Notes: a model not told the origin generated them from the sequence alone. Shown: positions 7,855 to 15,639, counted from the stretch's first letter. The stretch: 36,803 nt of DNA from Lachnospiraceae bacterium (GCA_022792885.1 JAAWBX010000035.1:1-36803); one strand, 5' to 3'. Numbers and translations are program-made.

Positions 7855-8856
7855 TCACGGCTCTCTCTTCTCTCCCTTCGTCCGGTTCCTCTGGAAAATC
7901 TTCTGCGCCGCCGCCCAATCCTCCCCGGACAAAAAGCCCTCGTGATCTCCCACCGAAACAATCCATTCCGCAACCGGACGATATTGATGCGCCTTTCCCT
8001 TCTTCTGCAAAGTCCGGTTGTACACCATAAGCCCGCGCTTCCCGTCAAAATCCTTGTAAGGTGAGGAAAGGACCGCGCCCCGTCCGATCAGATAATCGAG
8101 TACGGCGCGATCCGCCCGCGCATAGACCGGATTCATCAAAATCCCCCGCACCGTAAAGCGGCTGTAAGGCAGTCCCCGCCTTGTCCGAAAACCGCCGTCC
8201 TCCAGATGCCGGACCGTTTCCGTCAGAGAGCCGGTATACAAAAAGAAGCGGTACATGTCCCGCACCACTTCTTTTTCTTCCTCCACGGTCTTCAACCGGC
8301 AGGACTTCTTCGCTCTCCCGTCGACCGACAGCGTTTTCATGCAGATCGATTCGTAACCGGTCGGCGTATTGCCCCCCAGCCAACGCCCGGTCCGGGCCAG
8401 TTCCCGCATATTGTCACGGATCCGCTCGGCGATCGTCTCCCTCTCCAGCTGAGAAAACACCGACGAAATATACATCATGGCGCGCCCCATCGGGGACGCC
8501 GTATCAAACTGTTCTTTGATGGAAATAAAACCGACTCCCAGGCTGTCCATCTCCTCGATCAGACGCACGAAATCCGCAATATTCCGGCTGACACGGTCCA
8601 GACGGTAGCAAACGATCACCTGAATCTCCTTCCGTCTGGCCGCCTCCATCATCAACCGGAACTCAGGGCGCACAAGGTCTTTGCCGGAGAACCCTTCATC
8701 TTCAAAAACCAAACACTCCGCTTCCGCCGCCTCCCCGTAAGTGAGGCGGACGTACCGACGGCACATCTCTATCTGGTTCTCAATGCTCTCCCCCACTCCG
8801 GTATATTTCGACTTCCTGGAGTAGATCGCCGCCCGCACAAAAGAATCCTTTGACAT
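7855..8856 (-). CDS. spoIVCA: SpoIVCA-like serine site-specific recombinase, short form
   Basis: 333 residues. The resolvase domain (1-150) has the YSRKS active-site motif (nucleophile expected at Ser16), DEGFSGKDLVRPEF, YRLDRVSRN and ERETIAERIRDNM. A recombinase domain follows (165-270: GYES, VVRDMYRFFLYTGSLTETVRHLE, TVRGILMNPVY). The frame then stops at KGEKREP, just where large serine recombinases (about 500 residues) continue into a Cys-rich zinc ribbon and coiled coil. Only about 40 bases remain to the attachment site, so the missing part is not nearby in another frame. The start could be ATG 8856 or GTG 8838, which has AAAGGA upstream. It is expected to excise the element and rebuild sigK. 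It lies 58 bases after the AICAR transformylase gene in the same direction. Confidence 0.85.
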   Translation of the reverse strand: MSKDSFVRAAIYSRKSKYTGVGESIENQIEMCRRYVRLTYGEAAEAECLVFEDEGFSGKDLVRPEFRLMMEAARRKEIQVIVCYRLDRVSRNIADFVRLIEEMDSLGVGFISIKEQFDTASPMGRAMMYISSVFSQLERETIAERIRDNMRELARTGRWLGGNTPTGYESICMKTLSVDGRAKKSCRLKTVEEEKEVVRDMYRFFLYTGSLTETVRHLEDGGFRTRRGLPYSRFTVRGILMNPVYARADRAVLDYLIGRGAVLSSPYKDFDGKRGLMVYNRTLQKKGKAHQYRPVAEWIVSVGDHEGFLSGEDWAAAQKIFQRNRTKGEKREP

Positions 8857-8914
8857 AGGACTTACCGGCCTTTCTTTTTTGCTCCGATATCATCCTATGA
8901 AGAAAAGCCGGAAA

Positions 8915-10093
8915 TTAGTGATGGAACAGGCGGATCCCGGTAAATACCATCACCATCCCGTATTTATCGCACGCCTCGATCACCAGATCGTCCCGGATGG
9001 AACCGCCGGGCTGGGCAATATAAGCGACGCCGCTTTTATGTGCCCGGTCAATGTTGTCGGAAAACGGGAAGAATGCGTCCGATCCCAAAGTCACGCCCCG
9101 CATCCCATCCAGCCAGGCCCGCTTTTCCTCCCGGGTGAACACCTCCGGTTTCTCCTCAAAAATCCCTTCCCAGGCGCCGTCCGCCAGCACGTCCATATAA
9201 TCTTCGCCGATATACAGATCAATGGCGTTGTCCCGGTCGGCCCGGCCGATCGTTTCCAAAAACTTCAAACCCAACACCTTCGGAGACTGACGGAGAAACC
9301 AGTTGTCCGCCTTCGTTCCGGCCAGGCGGGTACAGTGAATCCGGGACTGCTGCCCGGCGCCGATCCCGATCGCCTGCCCATCCTTCACATAGCAGACCGA
9401 ATTTGACTGCGTATATTTCAACGTGATCAGCGCGATCGCCATGTCGGTCTTCGCTTCCGAAGGAACTTCCGTATTCTTTGTAACCGTATGGGACAACAGC
9501 GCGTCGTCCACCTTCAGCTCGTTCCGCCCCTGCTCAAACGTCACGCCGAAAACCTGCTTTTTCTCCGTCTTAGCCGGCACGTAAGCCGGATCGATTCGAA
9601 TGACATTGTAATTTCCTTTTTTCTTGCTTTTCAAGATCGCAAGCGCTTCCTCCGTATAACCGGGCGCAATCACCCCGTCGGACACTTCCCTTTTGATCAG
9701 CATGGCCGTATCTTTATCGCACACATCGGACAGAGAAATAAAATCGCCGAACGAAGACATCCGATCCGCCCCCCTGGCCCTGGCGTATGCGCAGGCCAAG
9801 GGAGAAAGCTCTCCCAGATCATCCACCCAGTAAATCTTCGCCAGCGTGTCGGACAACGGAAGCCCCACGGCCGCGCCGGCCGGCGATACATGTTTGAACG
9901 AAGCGGCGGCCGGAAGGCCGGTGGCCGCCTTCAATTCCCTCACCAACTGCCAGCCGTTGAACGCGTCCAGAAAATTGATGTAACCGGGATTTCCGTTCAA
10001 CACCTGAATGGGAAGCTCGCCCCCGTCCTCCATAAAAATCCGGGAGGGTTTCTGATTCGGATTGCATCCGTATTTTAATTCCAGTTCCTTCAT
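8915..10093 (-). CDS. purH: AICAR transformylase (stand-alone PurH C-terminal type)
   Basis: 392 residues. The family signature is ELKYGCNPNQKPSRIFM at the start, SFKHVSPAGAAVG (~67-79), SLKYTQSNSVCY-type block (LKYTQSNSVCYVKDGQAIGIGAGQQSRIHC) and the terminal FTGIRLFHH. It converts AICAR to FAICAR with 10-formyl-tetrahydrofolate, the penultimate step to IMP. It lacks the MGS-like IMP cyclohydrolase domain of bifunctional PurH; that step is supplied by the next gene upstream (18-base gap). It appears intact. It sits inside the skin-type element, so excision would remove it from the mother-cell chromosome. Whether another copy exists elsewhere cannot be judged here. Confidence 0.92.
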   Translation of the reverse strand: MKELELKYGCNPNQKPSRIFMEDGGELPIQVLNGNPGYINFLDAFNGWQLVRELKAATGLPAAASFKHVSPAGAAVGLPLSDTLAKIYWVDDLGELSPLACAYARARGADRMSSFGDFISLSDVCDKDTAMLIKREVSDGVIAPGYTEEALAILKSKKKGNYNVIRIDPAYVPAKTEKKQVFGVTFEQGRNELKVDDALLSHTVTKNTEVPSEAKTDMAIALITLKYTQSNSVCYVKDGQAIGIGAGQQSRIHCTRLAGTKADNWFLRQSPKVLGLKFLETIGRADRDNAIDLYIGEDYMDVLADGAWEGIFEEKPEVFTREEKRAWLDGMRGVTLGSDAFFPFSDNIDRAHKSGVAYIAQPGGSIRDDLVIEACDKYGMVMVFTGIRLFHH

Positions 10094-10111
10094 CGTCGAA
10101 TCTCCTTTCTT

Positions 10112-10828
10112 CTAACGCCGATTCCGGTTCACGATCCGGGTTTCATACGTCCTGTCCGCCAGATCCAGATAACGGACAAACAGCGATACCCGGTTCGCCT
10201 CGTCCAGGCTCTGCCAGAGCATCTGAGTAAACGCGTCGATCTCCCCCTCGATTGCGACCGCCTTCGGTTCTCCCGCGAAGCTCGGCAGCGGATTCCCGTC
10301 GCATTGATACGTATGAATCAAATGCCCTTCGCCCGCTTTCGGGTTTTCGTAAGTAAACGTAAAACGCTGGCAGGAGGCCGGATCCCCCCCGTCGCTTTTT
10401 AAAATCGACATGGCGTAATGGCAGCCTCCGTCCGCCGCATGAAGAAGCCCGGAAATGCGGGGCGTATAGTTGGGCGCGTCCGGCTCAAACGTCCGGCTGC
10501 GCAAAGACCGTTCAAAAGTCATGCCGGCCGCAAGCCCCTCATAAACGGTGTCCGTCTGATCCCCGTTCGTCACGATCGTATCGTCCCTCAGCACGCGGAC
10601 CGGCGCGTAAATTATCAGGCTGGGATCTTCCAACTTCGCCTCGTCAAACGCCTGCGTGCGGATCCCCTCGCCATCCTCCGCAAAGATCCGGTTCCGGCTG
10701 TTCTCGCTCCGTCCCATAATAAAGTAAACCGCAACCGCCTTTTTGCCGTCCTCGGACCGCCCCAGCACAATCCCCCTTCCCGGATAGGTGTTTTTGCCCA
10801 GCTCTTCCCGCAATGACAATCTCTCCAT
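10112..10828 (-). CDS. purO: IMP cyclohydrolase, PurO-like
   Basis: 238 residues matching the PurO-type IMP cyclohydrolase family: LGKNTYPGRGIVLGRSEDGKKAVAVYFIMGRSENSRNR at the start, TNGDQTDTVYEGL, and NYTPRISGLLH. It closes FAICAR to IMP, the last step of the pathway. It is adjacent to the AICAR transformylase in the same orientation, the split arrangement known from Lachnospiraceae in place of bifunctional PurH. It lies 33 bases after the GntR regulator, so it is probably transcribed from the GntR promoter at 11536-11564. Like its partner it lies inside the sigK-interrupting element. Confidence 0.9.
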   Translation of the reverse strand: MERLSLREELGKNTYPGRGIVLGRSEDGKKAVAVYFIMGRSENSRNRIFAEDGEGIRTQAFDEAKLEDPSLIIYAPVRVLRDDTIVTNGDQTDTVYEGLAAGMTFERSLRSRTFEPDAPNYTPRISGLLHAADGGCHYAMSILKSDGGDPASCQRFTFTYENPKAGEGHLIHTYQCDGNPLPSFAGEPKAVAIEGEIDAFTQMLWQSLDEANRVSLFVRYLDLADRTYETRIVNRNRR

Positions 10829-10861
10829 AAACGTTTCCTCCTGATCGTATTTTCTGTTATT

Positions 10862-11503
10862 CTATCGCGCAATCTCGCCGCCCCAGTCGCTTCGATAATA
10901 ATGCTGCGTCAAACTGTCGATGACGTCCTCATTCCGTCCCTCACGGGCGGCCTCCAGAATCTCTTTGTGCTGGCACAAGCAGGCCTCATAATCCTGCTCG
11001 CTTTTATGAATATACAACGTACACAGGTAAAACAACGGATAAATATGATCAAACTGCATCAGCAGGCGGCGATTTCCGGTCGCCTCAATGATACATCGAT
11101 CAAAATAAATGCTGTCATGCGAATAGCGGTAACGATCTTTTTCCCGCATAGCCTCCTCCTGACTGCGAAGAACTTTTTCCATCCGAAGACACATTTCTTC
11201 CTGTTTACGGGTATGTACGCAATAACGATATGAGCTCGTCATCCAGAAAAATATCATCTGCATCACCTCAAACATGTCCTCCGCCTCCAGGCTGACGACC
11301 CTCGGTACATTATTGGGCAATATAATGACAAGACCTTCTTTCTCCAACATATTCAATGCTTCCCGCACCGGCGAATTGCTGATGCCGAGTTCTTCCGATA
11401 TCTGCCGGATATTCAACGGATCTCCCATAGAATAATACTCCTTTAATATCCGGTCTTTTAAAATTTCGTAGGTCTGCTCTTTTTTATTTAACAGAAGACT
11501 CAT
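10862..11503 (-). CDS. GntR family regulator, FadR/FCD subfamily
   Basis: 213 residues. The N-terminal winged helix has YEILKDRILKEYYSMGDPLNIRQISEELGISNSPVREALNMLEKEGLV (residues ~12-60), the classic FadR-subfamily recognition helix SNSPVREAL. A helical FCD ligand domain follows (~75-205). It is the first gene of the leftward run GntR-purO-purH-recombinase. A palindrome overlaps the -10 box of its own promoter, indicating autorepression, and related half-sites lie in front of the divergent peptidase gene. The ligand is unknown; the original target was more likely the divergent peptidase/transporter pair than the purine genes. Confidence 0.88.
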   Translation of the reverse strand: MSLLLNKKEQTYEILKDRILKEYYSMGDPLNIRQISEELGISNSPVREALNMLEKEGLVIILPNNVPRVVSLEAEDMFEVMQMIFFWMTSSYRYCVHTRKQEEMCLRMEKVLRSQEEAMREKDRYRYSHDSIYFDRCIIEATGNRRLLMQFDHIYPLFYLCTLYIHKSEQDYEACLCQHKEILEAAREGRNEDVIDSLTQHYYRSDWGGEIAR

Positions 11504-11528
11504 TCCGCACCCCTATCCATCTTTCTAC

Positions 11529-11564
11529 ATGATGCATAATACATCATAAATACCGGCCCGTCAA
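11529..11564 (-). promoter_or_regulatory. promoter and palindromic operator of the GntR gene
   Basis: On the minus strand there is -35 TTGACG (11559-11564), a 17-bp spacer and -10 TATTAT (11536-11541). The imperfect palindrome ATGATG-N7-CATCAT (11529-11547) is centred on the -10 box, the classic place for an autorepressor. Confidence 0.75.
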
Positions 11565-11663
11565 GTATTCCGTCCGCCGCTCTTTTTTTCGAAAATCCGC
11601 CCTTGGTTATTCTGTACAATTTTTTTGACTTTTTTATTTAAAATATACATTTTTATTTTTTAA

Positions 11664-11727
11664 TTGGCATTCCAATCTTTCTTCCTTATGCTGATAGCGT
11701 AAATTATGCACAATCGATTATGCATCA
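11664..11727 (+). promoter_or_regulatory. promoter and candidate GntR sites before the M14 peptidase gene
   Basis: -35 TTGGCA (11664-11669), 17 bases, -10 TATGCT (11687-11692). Just downstream ATTATGCA occurs twice (11703-11710, 11717-11724), resembling half of the GntR operator. The intergenic stretch 11504-11793 is otherwise AT-rich with no gene visible. Confidence 0.5.
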
Positions 11728-11748
11728 GCAAAAAGAAAGCTACCAACG

Positions 11749-12669
11749 ATAAAGATTTCTGTCAACTACGATCACTACTATGATTACTTCGAAATGACAG
11801 CCCTTCTGGAAAAGTACCGGGACGATATCCCGGAATACACCAAACTTACCTCTCTTCTGACCACCGAAGAAGGACGCCGGATGTGGTTATTCGAATTAAC
11901 GGATATCAGAGCCGGCGATTTCTCCGAAAAACCGGCTTACTGGGCCATCGGACCGGTCCATTGCCAGGAGATTGTCGGCGTTATGGCGGTGATCCATTTT
12001 ATCGATTACCTGCTGACCAACAAAGAACAGCCGGAAGTTGCCGACCTTCTTGCCCATTACACGGTTTCCCTGATCCCCATGGCCACACCGGACGGAACGG
12101 ACCGCGTTCTTCACTCCGCCGAGATTCCGCGCGTCGTCCGCGTGATGCGTTTCCGGGATCCTTACGGTTCCTGGAAAATCTCGGAGGAAGATCCCCGCGT
12201 TATGATCTTAAGAAAACCGGATGAACTTGAGGAAGAGTTCTATATGGTTCTAAACGAAGGGGAATTTGAATGTGAAAACCGGAGAGATCATCTCTACAAC
12301 GGGCCGGAACGTTACCCTTACAATATGAACCGAAATTGGCCCTACGGCTGGCTTCCGGCGGTCGGGCAGAAAGGAGCCGGGGAATATCCGCTCCAGGCCG
12401 CGGAAAACCGGGCGATCGCGGATTTTATCGCTTCCCACACCAACCTCTGTTTCATCCTCTCCTTCCACTCTTCCGGCGGCGTTCTTTTCTACCCTCCGGT
12501 AACCCGGTTGCCCCAGACGCTGAATCGAAACGATAACAAGATCATGATTCCTCACAAACCCTGTTTTGCCCGTACCGGTTGGGTCGTCCGGGCAAAACCC
12601 GACGCCGTTCTCACACTGCACGCCAGCTCGGATCGGGGCGGCCACTGCCGAACCGCAATCCGACTCTGA
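11749..12669 (+). pseudogene. M14 zinc carboxypeptidase, decayed
   Basis: The frame from KISVNYDHYYDYFEM carries M14-family landmarks: VHCQE (zinc ligands H and E), SLIPMATPDGTDR, YNMNRNWP and FILSFHSSGG (third zinc ligand H). At the position where the initiating ATG would be expected (11749) there is ATA; the first ATG is at 11794 and has no good ribosome site. After LFYPPVTRLPQ the sequence no longer looks like the family, and the region holding the catalytic Glu is missing. Both ends are therefore damaged. It is divergent from the GntR gene and followed by a transporter remnant; together they look like a former GntR-controlled peptide/sugar use locus. Confidence 0.7.
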
Positions 12670-12683
12670 AAGGAGGGATTTTC

Positions 12684-13672
12684 ATGAAAACCCGCAAAGG
12701 ATCCATCACATGGAAACACTATGCCGCCTGCACCTTCGGCTTTATCATGAGCAATTTTGCCGTTATGGGTTACGACCACTACTCTCTCTATTTCATGACG
12801 GATATTGCCCTGCTAGACGCCGGTATCGCCGGAACGATCCTGCGGTTTGCCAGTCCGAATCTGAGCGCGACCGGCTCCGCCGTTTTCTACGGGATCGCCT
12901 CGATCGTCTTTATCATTGTCTTTTCCTTCAGTTCCGTCCCCACGGTCGCGCTGATCACCGCGCTTTCGGACGACTATAACGAGAGAAATCAGTTTCTCTC
13001 CGTGCGCTCCATTGCCTCCACGATATGTCAGGCGGGAATCCGCGACATCGACACGCCCGGACGGTTTACGATCCCGCCGAAACGCCCGCTGGTTACGGCC
13101 CTCCTCTTCATGCTGAAAAACAAGCCGATCGTTTACCTGACCATCGCCATGTTCCTGGTTACGCTTGTCACTCAGATGGGAAATTCCGTGGCCATCCATT
13201 ACTACGAACATGTGCTCCATGACACCAGCGTTCTGGCCAAAACCGCAGGCTTCGGGCTTCCGATTATGCTGGCCGTCCCGATCCTGATGCCGATCCTGCT
13301 CCGGAAAATCTCCAAGCGCGCGCTCTTATTTATCGGCTTTATCCTGACGGTCCTTCCGCCGTTTTCCATCATGATCTTCGGCGTCGGGCTCACCGTCAAC
13401 ACCGTAATCGTCCTGATTCTAATCAACCGGGCGGGACGCACGCTTTTAACCCCCTGTATTTCCTCCCTGGTTCCGGAATGTGTGGACTAGGTCAACTGGA
13501 AAGAAGGGGCGGCTTCCATCGCCCTGATCACAGCGCCCGTCTCGCTATCATCCAAATCAACGGACCCGTACAGGTCCTTGGGTTTTCCCTTCTGATCTTT
13601 CTGGCTCTCGCTTTCCCGATCTCGAAAAAACAGGGAAAAGAGCTCCGTAAGCAATTCGCCTCCCGGATATAA
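12684..13672 (+). pseudogene. GPH-family (MFS) sugar:cation symporter remnant
   Basis: It begins at ATG 12684 with a strong AAAGGAGGG site: ITWKHYAACTFGFIMSNFAVMGYDHYSLYFMTDI is a GPH-type first helix. Several segments are missing: the sequence jumps from helix 1 to VALITALSDDYNERNQFLSVRSI, and again before KNKPIVYLTIAMFL. It then reaches SSLVPECVD followed by TAG (13488-13490), where a Tyr codon (DYVNWKEG) is expected. Beyond the stop the family sequence resumes (VNWKEGAAS) and, after a frameshift, ends PISKKQGKELRKQFASR at 13672. Internal deletions, a nonsense codon and a frameshift together mark a dead gene. It ends about 10 bases from the element boundary. Confidence 0.85.
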
Positions 13673-13681
13673 ATCCGTCTG

Positions 13682-13708
13682 TGTGAGGATAGCATTATCT
13701 ATACACTT
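13682..13708 (-). other. attachment site at the sigK 5' end of the skin element
   Basis: Reading leftward: sigK coding (TGTATAGAT), core AATG (13696-13693), then element arm GCTATCCTCACA (13693-13682). This arm pairs exactly with the arm at 7806-7817. After excision the two arms meet to give a 12-bp-arm palindrome with centre AAAT. Confidence 0.85.
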
Positions 13709-13960
13709 AGCCGCGTAAGTAGCCAGGCGGCTCCCCCGCCGGCTGCTGAACGTATTCACCGCTTTGATCAGACCAATCGTTCCGATCGAGATCAAATCCT
13801 CCATATCCCTCTCGCCATCGCCATACTTTTTCGCCACATGGGCAACCAGACGCATATTCCGCTCTATCAACACATCCCGTGCCTTCTCATCGCCCTGTTC
13901 CCAGCGAAGCAGGCACTGCTCTTCTTCCTGCCTCGTCAAAGGCTTTTGAAATGTTTTCAA
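13694..13960 (-). CDS. sigK: RNA polymerase sigma-K, 5' portion (spoIVCB-like)
   Basis: 89 codons ending AAT (Asn) at the attachment core. KPLTRQEEEQCLLRWEQGDEKARDVLIERNMRLVAHVAKKYGD and EDLISIGTIGLIKAVNTFSSRRGSRLATYAAKCIDN are sigma regions 1.2-2.3 of SigK. The start is TTG 13960 with GAGGTG 5 bases upstream; an in-frame TGA at 13970-13972 blocks any longer form. There is therefore no pro-sequence: the protein starts directly at what is the mature N-terminus in Bacillus. The open frame runs on to 13487 in the un-excised state, giving a tail of element-encoded residues without meaning. Function comes only after joining to 7433-7801. A SigK-type promoter lies just upstream. Confidence 0.93.
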
Positions 13961-13992
13961 AAAAGCACCTCAACCCGCCAATCGTTTACTAT

Positions 13993-14020
13993 TACTTTAT
14001 GCCCGAAGGAAATGGTAAGT
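13993..14020 (-). promoter_or_regulatory. candidate SigK/SigE-type promoter of sigK
   Basis: On the minus strand, CATAAAGTA (14001-13993) matches the SigK -10 pattern CATAnnnTA, and AC lies 17 bases upstream (14020-14019), as in the AC-N16/17-CATAnnnTA rule. Transcription would start about 25 bases before the TTG codon. It fits autoregulated mother-cell expression. Confidence 0.5.
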
Positions 14021-14051
14021 GCTTTTACACATTTTTCATAGCCTGGTCTTT

Positions 14052-15548
14052 TTACTCTTCTTCCGAATAGGCACGGGCAACCCGCACGGCCCGCCTCCAG
14101 CCTTTTCGCAATTCTTCTCTCCGCGCTTCCCCGAGCCGGGGTGCGAACGCTTCCCCAAGCTGCCAGTTTTGCCGGATCTCCTCTTTGTCTTTCCAATATC
14201 CCAGAGCAAGCCCTGCCAAATAAGCCGCTCCCAGGGCCGTCGTTTCAATGCAGGCCGGGCGAAGTACCCGCTCGCCCAGAAGATCCGCCTGAAACTGCAT
14301 CAGAAAATCATTGGCGCTGGCGCCTCCGTCCACCTTCAAACTTTCCAGGTGAATCCCGGAATCTTCCTCCATTGCCTTAATCACATCCTCCACCTGATAA
14401 GCGATGGATTCCAAGGCGGCCCGGATAAAATGTTCCTTTTTGCAGCCCCTCGTGATTCCCACCACGGTCCCTCTGGCATAGGGATCCCAGTAAGGCGCTC
14501 CCATTCCCGCGAACGCCGGCACCAGATATACCCCGTTCGTATCCTCCACGGCCCCGGCATACGCCTCCGACTGGGAAGCTTTACGGATCATACGCATCTC
14601 GTCCCTCAGCCACTGAACCGCCGCGCCGGCCACAAAAACACTGCCTTCTAGCGCGTACTGTACCCGGTCTTCGGCTCCGGCCGCGATCGTCGTCAGAAGG
14701 CCGGCCTCCGAACGGATCGCCTTCTCTCCGGTATTCATCAACAGAAAACAACCGGTCCCGTAAGTATTTTTTACCTGTCCCTCTTCAAAACAACACTGCC
14801 CGAATAAAGCCGACTGCTGATCCCCCGCCGCGCCGGCGATCGCGATCTCTCCCCCTAGAAGCCCCTTTTCGGTATAACCGTACAGACAGGAAGAAGGTTT
14901 CACTTCCGGCAGCAGAGAAACCGGAATATTAAAATAAGAAAGAATCTCACGACTCCAATCCAGCTTGTGAATATCAAACAGCATCGTCCGGGAGGCATTG
15001 GTATAATCCGTCACATGAATCCGACCACGAGTCAGATTCCAGATCAGCCAACTGTCCACCGTTCCAAAAGCCAGTTCCCCGGCCTCAGCCCTCCGTCTGA
15101 CGCCGGGCACCTCATCCAAGATCCAGGCAATCTTTGTCGCCGAGAAATACGCGTCCGGGATCAGGCCGGTTTTCCGCCGCAGAATCGAATCAAATCCATC
15201 CTTTTTGCATGCTTCGATCCGATCCGCCGTCCGGCGGCATTGCCACACAATCGCCGGATATACCGGCCGGCCGGTTGCACGATCCCAGAGGATCGCCGTT
15301 TCCCGCTGATTGGTAATCCCGATCGCCTGAATATTCTCCGATTTGGCGCCGATCTTCGCCATCGCTTCCGCCGCCACCGAGATCTGAGACGACCAGATCT
15401 CCCTCGGATCATGCTCCACCCAGCCCGGTTTCGGATAATACTGCGTAAATTCTTTCTGAGCCAGACTGACTGCCTGTCCCTGCCGGTTAAACAGAATACA
15501 CCGGGAGCTGGTCGTTCCCTGATCCAACGCCATGATATAAGTTTCCAT
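14052..15548 (-). CDS. glpK: glycerol kinase
   Basis: 498 residues, the normal GlpK length. It has the FGGY-kinase motifs: [14 protein letters not shown] near the N-terminus, [22 protein letters not shown], the middle block [14 protein letters not shown] and the C-terminal [21 protein letters not shown]. It phosphorylates glycerol to glycerol 3-phosphate with ATP in the cytosol. Two starts are possible: ATG 15548 (GAGGAG 10 bases upstream) or the near TTG 15554; I favour the ATG. No glpF or glpO/glpA neighbour is present, so glycerol uptake must be encoded elsewhere. It lies upstream of sigK with only 91 bases between. Confidence 0.95.
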   Translation of the reverse strand: METYIMALDQGTTSSRCILFNRQGQAVSLAQKEFTQYYPKPGWVEHDPREIWSSQISVAAEAMAKIGAKSENIQAIGITNQRETAILWDRATGRPVYPAIVWQCRRTADRIEACKKDGFDSILRRKTGLIPDAYFSATKIAWILDEVPGVRRRAEAGELAFGTVDSWLIWNLTRGRIHVTDYTNASRTMLFDIHKLDWSREILSYFNIPVSLLPEVKPSSCLYGYTEKGLLGGEIAIAGAAGDQQSALFGQCCFEEGQVKNTYGTGCFLLMNTGEKAIRSEAGLLTTIAAGAEDRVQYALEGSVFVAGAAVQWLRDEMRMIRKASQSEAYAGAVEDTNGVYLVPAFAGMGAPYWDPYARGTVVGITRGCKKEHFIRAALESIAYQVEDVIKAMEEDSGIHLESLKVDGGASANDFLMQFQADLLGERVLRPACIETTALGAAYLAGLALGYWKDKEEIRQNWQLGEAFAPRLGEARREELRKGWRRAVRVARAYSEEE

Positions 15549-15611
15549 TTTCAAAAATCTCCTCTCTGCCGGGCCCCGGCCGTCCCGATTTCAAAACGAC
15601 CTGTGTAAAAG

Positions 15612-15639
15612 AAAGCCAGGCGTTTTCCCGCCTGGCTTT
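15612..15639 (-). terminator. terminator of the vanW-L,D-transpeptidase operon
   Basis: An 11-bp perfect stem AAAGCCAGGCG (15612-15622) / CGCCTGGCTTT (15629-15639) with a 6-base loop and flanking T/A runs; it could work in both directions. Confidence 0.85.

Larger units (their letters stand above)
7802..13693. mobile_element. skin-type sigK intervening element, 5,892 bp
   Basis: The element separates the two halves of sigK. Both ends share the core AATG, and joining the halves there restores K-C-I-D-N-E-I-L-M-V-L in frame. As I recall, this is the same codon boundary used by the Bacillus subtilis and Clostridioides difficile skin elements, which are far larger (about 48 and 15 kb). Contents in order from the 3' side: serine recombinase next to the end, AICAR transformylase, IMP cyclohydrolase, GntR regulator, then decayed M14 peptidase and GPH transporter genes reaching the other end. 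It has no phage structural genes. Excision is expected in the mother cell during sporulation. Confidence 0.9.

Noticed and set aside
7802-7966. Upstream part of the open frame that runs into the sigK 3' portion (MDCFGGRSRG...)
   Set aside because: It is element DNA overlapping the recombinase gene in another frame. SigK similarity starts exactly at the attachment core, so it is not a real N-terminus.
8857-8914. SigE-type promoter (CATAGGAT) before the recombinase gene
   Set aside because: The -10 is only a partial match and no -35 element stands at the right distance; not strong enough to list, although sporulation control of the recombinase would be expected.
13487-13693. C-terminal tail of the sigK 5' frame beyond Asn89
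   Set aside because: It reads into the element and overlaps the transporter remnant on the other strand. It shows no sigma-factor similarity.
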